Assembly: GCA_015661745.1 (NCBI GenBank) | Contig: DQVL01000097.1 | Location: 1 to 5,082, forward strand | Direction: 5' to 3' | Origin: Thermoprotei archaeon | Lineage (GTDB): Archaea; Thermoproteota; Nitrososphaeria; Geothermarchaeales; JDFR-13 | DNA length: 5,082 bases | Made by a program: the position numbers and the translations under genes | Notes under the pieces: generated by a model | What the model saw: only the letters and a program-made list of their open reading frames with translations | What the model was told of the DNA's origin: nothing | The model's database searches: none | Part shown: positions 1 to 5,082 of the stretch, piece by piece | Numbering within the stretch: position 1 is the stretch's first letter | How the letters are laid out: each line of letters starts with the position of its first letter

Positions 1-319
1 CTCTAGACGATTTCTCATCTATACTTATAAACCTATTCCTCAGCTCAAGATATAATTTATATCCTATCTCATATTCCGACTCTCTAATCCTAAATATAAT
101 ATGTAGAACATCATATTCAGGATGTAGAAATATAACATTGAAGTAATACATATCCTTTGGATAACTGAATATAAGGAGTCTTCTCCCACTAGGTTTAAAT
201 GTAACTACATTACCTCCATATCCCTCCTCTATAACCAGGTTATTCTTCTTTGCATAGTCTACCAATACCCTCCTAACCTCCTTTTCATCAGCCTTTATAA
301 ATAGATTCTCATATATCAA
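1..319 (-). CDS. Unrecognised protein, N-terminal part (cut by left window edge)
   Basis: This is an open frame of 106 codons with no stop that runs off the left edge, so only the N-terminus is seen. I do not recognise the family. The first residues read MIYENLFIKADEKEVRRVLV. The chain mixes charged stretches with short hydrophobic beta-like strands, for example around residues 37-42, 48-52, 58-65 and 70-77. It has no signal peptide, membrane segment, cysteine or obvious catalytic motif, so a small soluble alpha/beta protein is likely. The start is inferred as TTG at 319, the first usable start after the in-frame guaB stop. A GGTGA Shine-Dalgarno element lies 6 nt upstream, inside the last codons of guaB. 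Codon use (ATA, AGG, TAT) matches the neighbours. The tight spacing implies cotranscription with guaB, but that does not give a function. I am fairly sure it is a real gene; its product is unknown. Confidence 0.7.
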   Translation of the reverse strand, partial: MIYENLFIKADEKEVRRVLVDYAKKNNLVIEEGYGGNVVTFKPSGRRLLIFSYPKDMYYFNVIFLHPEYDVLHIIFRIRESEYEIGYKLYLELRNRFISIDEKSSR

Positions 320-325
320 TATAGT

Positions 326-330
326 TCACC
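326..330 (-). promoter_or_regulatory. Shine-Dalgarno site overlapping the guaB stop codon
   Basis: On the minus strand GGTGA spans the last two bases of the final guaB Trp codon and its TGA stop. It sits 6 nt before the TTG start of the downstream gene. GGTGA pairs with the conserved 3' end of archaeal 16S rRNA. It decides the TTG start and suggests that ribosomes finishing guaB reinitiate on the next gene. Confidence 0.5.
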
Positions 331-1771
331 ATAGGAGTATGTCATGGGGGTAACTCTCCTTTACAGATGCATCTGTAATCCTTATAAACTCTGCATTGAG
401 ACGTAACTCTTCTATATCGAAGGCGCCTAAATAACTCATGCCAGCCCTCAGACCTGCCACCAATCTCTTCACTACATCCTCAACGCTTCCTCTATATTCA
501 ATGAATGCCTCTACACCCTCTGTCGAATAGCTATATTCACCGATATCCCCTTCATCTATATTTGACATCCTAAGCTCCTTACCTAATCTAGCTACGAAGC
601 TTGCCATACCCCTAAACATCTTATATCTTTTTCCATTACGTAGGATAACAGGTCCTGGAGACTCATCGGTTCCAGCGAATAACCTACCAATCATAACTGT
701 GGATGCCCCTGCAGCTAAAGCCTTAACTATATCACCAGGGTTTCTAATCCCTCCATCGGCTATGACAGGTATATTATATTCTCTAGCGGCTCTATAAGCC
801 TCTATAATGGCGGTTAGCTGGGGTACACCTACGCCAGCCACTATCCTAGTTGTACATGTTGATCCAGGCCCTATACCAACTCTAACAGCGTCAGAGCCAT
901 ATTTAATTATATCTTTGGCCCCTTCGTATGTTGCAATGTTCCCACCTATAACATCAACATCATCTCCAAATGAATTCTTCAACTCTTTAATGGTTTCTAA
1001 TGCTCTATCCATATGTCCATGGGCTATATCTATAACTAATGCATCGACCTCAGCCTCATATAGCCTCTCAGCCCTCTTCATATAATCACCTTTTATACCT
1101 ACTGCAGCCGCTACAAGTAGTCTACCCTTCTTATCCCTAGCAGCCTCTGGATATTGAATCTTCTTGATAATATCTGCCGCCGTTATCAATCCATTTATAT
1201 GCCATTCATCATCTACAATAGGTAGTTTCTCTATCCTATATTCCCACAATAGTTTCTTGGCCTCCTCCAAGTCTATACCTTGATGTGCGACAATAAGTTT
1301 TTCTCTTGGTGTCATAATTTCAGTTACTGGCCTGTCGTCAGGCTGGAAAAGTATATCCCTCGATGTAACTATACCTATCAGTCTTTCACCATCATCTACA
1401 ACGAGTAATCCACTAACACCCTTATCCTCAAAAACCTTTCTAACGTCTTTTACAGTAGCGTATTTCCCAATTTTATAGGGGTCATTTATAACGATGTTTT
1501 CAGCTCTTTTAACTTTATTGACTTCATCAACCTGCTTATCTATAGATATAAACCTATGTATCACACCTATACCGCCTAACCTAGCAATCGTTATAGCCAT
1601 AGAATGTTCTGTAACTGTATCCATCGGTGAAGATACTATAGGTATATTAAGCCTTATATTCCTTGTAAAGAATGTCGATGTAGAAACCTCCTTCCTCGAG
1701 CTGACCCGACTCCTCCTAGGCTTTAAGAGGACGTCATCGAAGGTGATACCTACATCTCCATCTATCTTCAA
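326..1771 (-). CDS. guaB: IMP dehydrogenase with CBS domain pair (GuaB)
   Basis: Predicted to oxidise IMP to XMP with NAD+, the committed step of guanine nucleotide synthesis in the cytosol. The 481-residue length is normal for the family. The order is: an N-terminal barrel segment with TFDDVLLKP (10-18) and SSPMDTVTE (47-55); a Bateman module of two CBS repeats (about 96-203); then the rest of the barrel. The second part has GGNIAT (276-281), the catalytic loop GIGPGSTCTTR with Cys306, GVGVPQ (313-318), the phosphate-binding ADGGIRNPGDI (338-348) and IGRLFAG (361-367). A mobile-flap region follows, ending in EGVE (418-421). GVGVPQ and the CBS pair favour IMP dehydrogenase over GMP reductase. 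The flap is odd: no Arg-Tyr pair is visible between GMAS (388-391) and EGVE. The start is TTG at 1771, fixed by an in-frame TAA only 9 nt upstream. There is no clear Shine-Dalgarno, and a TATA box about 36 nt upstream fits a nearly leaderless mRNA. The next gene follows after 6 nt. Confidence 0.93.
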   Translation of the reverse strand: MKIDGDVGITFDDVLLKPRRSRVSSRKEVSTSTFFTRNIRLNIPIVSSPMDTVTEHSMAITIARLGGIGVIHRFISIDKQVDEVNKVKRAENIVINDPYKIGKYATVKDVRKVFEDKGVSGLLVVDDGERLIGIVTSRDILFQPDDRPVTEIMTPREKLIVAHQGIDLEEAKKLLWEYRIEKLPIVDDEWHINGLITAADIIKKIQYPEAARDKKGRLLVAAAVGIKGDYMKRAERLYEAEVDALVIDIAHGHMDRALETIKELKNSFGDDVDVIGGNIATYEGAKDIIKYGSDAVRVGIGPGSTCTTRIVAGVGVPQLTAIIEAYRAAREYNIPVIADGGIRNPGDIVKALAAGASTVMIGRLFAGTDESPGPVILRNGKRYKMFRGMASFVARLGKELRMSNIDEGDIGEYSYSTEGVEAFIEYRGSVEDVVKRLVAGLRAGMSYLGAFDIEELRLNAEFIRITDASVKESYPHDILLW

Positions 1772-1786
1772 ATATATCCCTTAGAT

Positions 1787-1793
1787 AAAAAAA
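1787..1793 (-). terminator. T7 tract, possible terminator of the fumarase transcript
   Basis: A run of seven T on the minus strand lies 27 nt past the fumarase stop codon, preceded by a second T5 run inside the guaB TATA box. Archaeal transcription commonly ends at T-rich stretches without a hairpin, so fumarase transcripts could end here. The tract lies between the guaB TATA box and the guaB start, so it may instead simply be promoter DNA around the guaB start site. Confidence 0.35.
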
Positions 1794-1802
1794 GTTGGAG
1801 GG

Positions 1803-1812
1803 TATTTAAAAA
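1803..1812 (-). promoter_or_regulatory. TATA box for guaB
   Basis: The minus strand reads TTTTTAAATA, very close to the TATA consensus of Sulfolobus-like archaea. Its centre is about 36 nt upstream of the guaB TTG. With the usual spacing of about 26 nt, transcription would start near 1781, giving a leader of roughly 10 nt. The box begins 8 nt after the fumarase stop, so guaB should have its own promoter rather than depend only on readthrough from fumarase. Confidence 0.6.
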
Positions 1813-1819
1813 GATTATT

Positions 1820-3133
1820 CTACTCAAGTGCATATACCCCTGGTGTGGTCATCCTCTTTACATCTAGCAGGCGCTTTATATCCTCCTCAGTATAGCCTAG
1901 TTCTGATAATGCCTGCGTCAGATCCAATCCTTTAACTATCATCTTACCGATCTCCGCAGCCTTGTCATACCCTATTATTGGCACCAACGCCGTTACTAAA
2001 GCTGGGCTCTTCATAGCCTGTCTCATCATATGATCCTTATTTGGTGTCATCATAGATATTACGTTTTCAGCCATCTTCCTAAGGGAAACCCCTAGAATCC
2101 TAAACATCTCCTGTATATTATAGCCTATAAGGGGTAGACCCATACTTAATTCAAACTCACCGAGTTGTGTAGCCATCATATTTGAGTGGTCCAAACCAAT
2201 TATATAGGATGTTGCTAGCATAACAGCTTCTACAGTAACTGGATTTGTCTTTCCAGGCATCATACTACTACCTGCTATCTCCATGGGAATATCGATCTCA
2301 TTAAATCCTGTAAATGGTCCTGAGAACATAAGTCTAATATCCTGGGATAATCTATGTAGATCTAATGCTATCGCCTTTAAAGCATTACTCACTTTATATA
2401 CATCGGTAACCAGCTTAATTGCTCTAAACCTATCTTCAGCGGGCTTTACATCATATCCAGATATATCAACAAGATATTTAAATACAGTCTCAATATATTT
2501 TGGGTGTGTATTAAAACCTGTTCCAACAGCAGTTCCACCCAGTGGCAACTCCTTAACTTCATAGAGCGTCTCCTCTAGATATTTATGGTTTCTCTTAAAT
2601 GCATCTAGGTATCCACCCAATTCCTGGCTGAGGGTAACTGGGAGTGCATCCCTTAAATGGGTTCTACCAGGTTTAACTACATCCCCAAATGTCCTAACGG
2701 CCCTCTTCAATGTATCTAGGAAATATACATAGTCATCTCTAGACTCCTCATATGCCTTCAATACCGCCAATCTAATTGTAGATGGTATTACATCGTTTGA
2801 GCTCTGACTCATATTCACATGGTTATTAGGATGTATATCTATCCCATATTTTTCGCTAGCCAACATAGCTATAACCTCATTTACATTCATGTTTAGACCT
2901 GTTCCACTCCCCGTCTGAAATACATCTACAGTAATCTTATCATCCAATTCACCATTCATCAATCTCTTTGCTATATCGACGATAGCCTCCATCCTATCCA
3001 TATCTAAAAGTCCAAGCTCATGATTAGCCTTGGCTGCCGCAGCTTTAATCGATGCAATCGCCCATATAATGTTTCTCTGGAACCTATATCCAGTATTAAG
3101 GAAGTATTTATCAGCTACAGCCATATACTTCAT
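1820..3133 (-). CDS. fumC: Class II fumarate hydratase (FumC type)
   Basis: Predicted to interconvert fumarate and L-malate in the citric acid cycle, as a cytosolic homotetramer that needs no iron-sulfur cluster. The 437 residues match the short archaeal form; bacterial FumC is about 465 and has a longer N-terminus. The three superfamily regions appear in order: TGSGTGLNMNVNEV (74-87); HPNNHVNMSQSSND (101-114) and GRTHLRDA (156-163, with His159 the likely catalytic-site histidine); and the signature loop GSSMMPGKTNP (288-298), with Ser289 and Lys295. GGTAVGTGFNTHP (199-211) and SPALVTAL (376-383) are also typical. These motifs fit fumarase better than argininosuccinate lyase or adenylosuccinate lyase; aspartase is the closest alternative. 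The ATG at 3133 gives an N-terminus beginning MKY; a second ATG three codons later is possible. No Shine-Dalgarno is seen, so the message is probably leaderless. The gene diverges from the DUF457-aconitase pair. Confidence 0.94.
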   Translation of the reverse strand: MKYMAVADKYFLNTGYRFQRNIIWAIASIKAAAAKANHELGLLDMDRMEAIVDIAKRLMNGELDDKITVDVFQTGSGTGLNMNVNEVIAMLASEKYGIDIHPNNHVNMSQSSNDVIPSTIRLAVLKAYEESRDDYVYFLDTLKRAVRTFGDVVKPGRTHLRDALPVTLSQELGGYLDAFKRNHKYLEETLYEVKELPLGGTAVGTGFNTHPKYIETVFKYLVDISGYDVKPAEDRFRAIKLVTDVYKVSNALKAIALDLHRLSQDIRLMFSGPFTGFNEIDIPMEIAGSSMMPGKTNPVTVEAVMLATSYIIGLDHSNMMATQLGEFELSMGLPLIGYNIQEMFRILGVSLRKMAENVISMMTPNKDHMMRQAMKSPALVTALVPIIGYDKAAEIGKMIVKGLDLTQALSELGYTEEDIKRLLDVKRMTTPGVYALE

Positions 3134-3152
3134 TGCAAAATATAATATCTAC

Positions 3153-3160
3153 ATAAATAC
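3153..3160 (-). promoter_or_regulatory. Candidate TATA box for fumarase
   Basis: The minus strand reads GTATTTAT, with its centre about 23-24 nt upstream of the fumarase ATG. This is close to the spacing expected if transcription starts at or next to the start codon. That fits the absence of a Shine-Dalgarno sequence before this gene. The match is only moderate in such AT-rich DNA, and another weak box (TTTATT) lies further upstream. Confidence 0.4.
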
Positions 3161-3225
3161 TACTTATCTAATCAAATAAATTCTCTATACGTCTATACAT
3201 CATATCTAGGTGGGGTGGAATCAAT

Positions 3226-3237
3226 AAAATTATATAT
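3226..3237 (+). promoter_or_regulatory. Candidate BRE and TATA box for the DUF457 gene
   Basis: An A-rich element (AAAA) is followed by TTATATAT, whose centre is about 30 nt upstream of the ATG at 3263. A transcript starting about 26 nt downstream of the box would begin near 3260, giving an almost leaderless mRNA. The box lies inside the reading frame that would result from the alternative GTG start at 3215, which argues for the downstream ATG. Confidence 0.45.
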
Positions 3238-3262
3238 TGTCTACTCAGTAGAATATAATGCG

Positions 3263-3736
3263 ATGGATAGAGATGGACATTTCGGATTTACCCTACTACT
3301 ATATTTTGGAATATTATATATCCTAGATATTTTCACGACTGAAAAATTGGTTATAGGTTTGATGGCTGCCTCACTCTCTTCACTACCCGATATAGATATA
3401 AGACTTAGAATCCGGCATAGGGGTGTTACCCATAGTATATTTACAGGTGTTATTGCTGGAGCCATAGTAGGTTATATAATGTATTATTTTGGCTATAGCT
3501 ATATATATGGATTTGAGGTTGTAACCCTTGCATTTACCTCACATATAATTGGTGATCTATTTACATATAGACCCTTTAAACCCTTATATCCCATCTATAA
3601 CATATCAATCGCATTTAAACTCTTTAGATCTGATAATAAGGTAATAAATAAGTCTATGATGTTTATAGGGTCATTTACACTAGTTATATATCTATTTAGA
3701 TTATATGGTATAGATATATTATCTTTAATATCTTGA
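3263..3736 (+). CDS. YdjM/DUF457-family membrane protein, putative metal-dependent hydrolase
   Basis: This is a 157-residue integral membrane protein of the family known as YdjM, DUF457 or LexA-binding inner-membrane hydrolase; its substrate is unknown. Family hallmarks are an N-terminal histidine (His6 in DRDGHFGFT), SLPDID (40-45), HRGVTHS (52-58) and SHIIGDLFT (93-101). The conserved His and Asp residues (His6, Asp43, Asp45, His52, His57, His94, Asp98) look like metal ligands. Hydrophobic spans lie near residues 7-23, 28-41, 58-79, 82-97 and 131-148. I chose the ATG at 3263 because members of this family begin a few residues before the first histidine and a TATA box lies about 30 nt upstream. 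The frame stays open to a GTG at 3215, which would add 16 polar residues; AGGTGGG touches that GTG, too close for a normal ribosome site. Aconitase starts 37 nt downstream on the same strand, so the two may share a transcript. The family call is secure; the biochemical role is not. Confidence 0.85.
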   Translation: MDRDGHFGFTLLLYFGILYILDIFTTEKLVIGLMAASLSSLPDIDIRLRIRHRGVTHSIFTGVIAGAIVGYIMYYFGYSYIYGFEVVTLAFTSHIIGDLFTYRPFKPLYPIYNISIAFKLFRSDNKVINKSMMFIGSFTLVIYLFRLYGIDILSLIS

Positions 3737-3760
3737 GTCATCTCTATCTATTGGGATATA

Positions 3761-3769
3761 GAGGTTGAT
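3761..3769 (+). promoter_or_regulatory. Shine-Dalgarno site of aconitase
   Basis: GAGGTTGAT resembles the archaeal GAGGTGAT element with one extra base. GAGGT ends 8 nt before the ATG at 3774, a normal spacing. An in-frame TTG at 3765 lies inside this element, and a stop codon (TAG, 3759-3761) closes the frame just before it, so ATG 3774 is the preferred start. A ribosome site here, in contrast to the leaderless-looking starts nearby, fits an internal operon gene. Confidence 0.5.
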
Positions 3770-3773
3770 AAAT

Positions 3774-5082
3774 ATGGATATTTCCGAGGCTATTAAGCTA
3801 TCGAGGGATTATATAGAGATTGACAATGTAAAATATAGGGTTTATAGGCTTGACCGACTGGATGAGACTGGATATCTAAATATTGATCGTGCACCATTCT
3901 CCACAAAGATTTTCATTGAGAATATCTTGAGGAATATAGATGGGTATAAAGTGACTGAGGAGGATCTAGAGAAGGTTGTTGAATGGCGTAGGAGCATGGC
4001 TAGGGAGACTATCCCATATAAACCCTCAAGGGTATTACTCCAAGACTATACAGGCGTCCCCCTAATCGTTGATCTTGCTATGCTCCGTGAAGAAGCCGTT
4101 AAATATGGTGTTCCACCTGATAAGGTTGATACCTTTATAGATGCCCATTTAGTTGTCGATCATAGTATAAAGGTTGACTACTATGGTTTTAAGGAGGCTC
4201 TAAAACTTAATATAGACTCTGAATTTAACCTCTATGAAGAGAGATACAAGATTTTGAAGTGGGCTCAGAAAGCCTTTAAAAGGATAAAGGTTATACCCGC
4301 TGGAATGGGTATAGTTCACCAGGTTAACATAGAATATCTTGCTCAGGTTATTAGTAGATCTAGATATGGAGATGAATATGTTTTATATCCTGATACATTG
4401 ATTGGAACCGATTCACATACCCCTATGGTGAGTGGAATAGGTGTATTAGCCTGGGGTGTAGGCGGTATCGAGGCTGAGGCTGTATTACTTGGAGAACCAT
4501 ATTATATTATATATCCAGAGGTTATAGGTCTGGAACTTGTTGGGGAGCCGAGGGAGGGAGTGACGGTAACAGATATAGTCTTGTCAATAACTGAATTTCT
4601 TAGGAAGAAGGCTGGTATATCAACGGTCGGTAGAATAGTTGAGTTCTATGGAGAAGGGGTAAAGAGCCTCCTTGGATATGATAGGGTTACAATATCTAAT
4701 ATGGCTCCTGAATATGGAGCTACAACAGGCTATTTCCCGATAGATGAGCATACGCTTGAACATTTAAGACTTACTGGAAGGGATCCAACCCATGTAAAGC
4801 TTGTGGAGGATTATGCGAAACTACAGGGGCTCTTTTATACATTGGATTCTGAGCCTGACTATCCATATAAGCTTAGGTTTGACCTATCTACTGTAGAGCC
4901 ATCCATCTCTGGACCGGCAAATCCAGAGGATAGGATACCATTTAGCGATATCAAAAAGAGGATACGCCAACTTATAGAGGAGTATAAAGGCAGTATTTCA
5001 GATGGAGTCCATATGTCCTGGGATGATGTCGAATATGTTTTGAGGGATGGGTCAATAGTTATATCATCTATAACCAGCTGTA
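3774..5082 (+). CDS. acnA: Aconitate hydratase, IRP/AcnA type, N-terminal half (cut by right window edge)
   Basis: Predicted to isomerise citrate to isocitrate through cis-aconitate, using a [4Fe-4S] cluster, in the cytosolic citric acid cycle. The window holds 436 codons without a stop or frameshift; full-length members have about 850-900 residues. Visible family blocks are SRVLLQDYTGVP (85-96), VVDHSIKVD (127-135), ERYKILKWAQ (156-165), MGIVHQVNIEYL (178-189), IGTDSHTPMVSGIGVLAWG (210-228, with the active-site Asp-Ser-His), GVGGIEAEA (228-236), GRIVEFYGEGV (286-296), PEYGATTGYFP (312-322) and GPANPEDR (380-387). The last complete codon is Cys436 in ITSC, the first cluster ligand, at almost the same position as in animal IRP1/aconitase. 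The other two cysteines and the C-terminal swivel domain lie beyond the edge. It follows the DUF457 gene by 37 nt. It may be cotranscribed with that gene, or use a weak TTTAATA box near 3724-3730. Codon use matches the rest of the window. The family call is very secure. Confidence 0.95.
   Translation, partial: MDISEAIKLSRDYIEIDNVKYRVYRLDRLDETGYLNIDRAPFSTKIFIENILRNIDGYKVTEEDLEKVVEWRRSMARETIPYKPSRVLLQDYTGVPLIVDLAMLREEAVKYGVPPDKVDTFIDAHLVVDHSIKVDYYGFKEALKLNIDSEFNLYEERYKILKWAQKAFKRIKVIPAGMGIVHQVNIEYLAQVISRSRYGDEYVLYPDTLIGTDSHTPMVSGIGVLAWGVGGIEAEAVLLGEPYYIIYPEVIGLELVGEPREGVTVTDIVLSITEFLRKKAGISTVGRIVEFYGEGVKSLLGYDRVTISNMAPEYGATTGYFPIDEHTLEHLRLTGRDPTHVKLVEDYAKLQGLFYTLDSEPDYPYKLRFDLSTVEPSISGPANPEDRIPFSDIKKRIRQLIEEYKGSISDGVHMSWDDVEYVLRDGSIVISSITSC

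Noticed and set aside
807..1085. Plus-strand open frame inside guaB, starting MAVSWGTP
   Set aside because: It lies fully antisense to a well-conserved guaB coding region, has low-complexity Ser/Thr/Ile-rich composition and no family motif. It is a shadow of the real gene.
1494..1784. Plus-strand open frame covering the guaB start
   Set aside because: It is antisense to the conserved N-terminus of IMP dehydrogenase and shows no coding signal of its own.
2283..2564. Plus-strand open frame inside fumarase
   Set aside because: It is antisense to the conserved fumarase core, including the region just before the signature loop. No recognisable protein.
3134..3262. Possible small RNA or extra small gene in the divergent intergenic region
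   Set aside because: The region is AT-rich, with no stable hairpin or tRNA-like structure that I can see and no convincing small frame. Two promoters are enough to explain it.
3241..3465. Minus-strand open frame inside the DUF457 gene
   Set aside because: It is antisense to the conserved Asp/His motifs of the DUF457 protein, which account for the region.
3774..5082. Aconitase as a 3-isopropylmalate dehydratase or homoaconitase large subunit
   Set aside because: The long IRP-like N-terminal blocks, the GVGGIEAEA motif and the first cluster cysteine near residue 436 fit the full-length AcnA/IRP branch. The dehydratase large subunits are only about 420 residues and have the cysteine much earlier.

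Overview
The window looks like ordinary chromosomal DNA from a hyperthermophilic or thermoacidophilic archaeon, most likely a Thermoproteota (crenarchaeal) lineage. The evidence is AT-rich sequence; codon use dominated by ATA, TAT, AGG and AGA; TTG start codons; TATA-like boxes about 23-30 nt upstream of gene starts with almost no leader; Shine-Dalgarno sequences only at some starts; and a short, Sulfolobus-like class II fumarase and an IRP/AcnA-type aconitase. The genus cannot be named from the sequence alone.

Layout, left to right. Positions 1-319 (minus strand) hold the N-terminal 106 residues of an unrecognised protein that runs off the left edge. Just upstream of it on the same strand is a complete IMP dehydrogenase gene (326-1771). 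The two genes are 6 nt apart and almost certainly one transcript. A 48-nt gap (1772-1819) separates guaB from the complete class II fumarase gene (1820-3133, minus strand). This gap contains a clear TATA box for guaB and a T7 tract that could end the fumarase transcript. A 129-nt divergent intergenic region (3134-3262) carries candidate promoters for fumarase (leftward) and for a small YdjM/DUF457-type membrane protein (3263-3736, plus strand). An aconitase gene starts 37 nt after that (3774) and runs off the right edge, cut exactly after the first iron-sulfur cysteine.

Functionally, fumarase and aconitase are both citric acid cycle enzymes, and here they flank a divergent promoter region together with a putative membrane hydrolase of unknown role. 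IMP dehydrogenase opens a separate purine-synthesis transcript. Every gene except the one at the left edge belongs to a family I recognise. I see no mobile element, CRISPR array, RNA gene or defence system, and I do not claim a new system. The points most worth checking are the changed active-site flap of the IMP dehydrogenase, the unrecognised gene cotranscribed with it, and the start site of the DUF457 gene.
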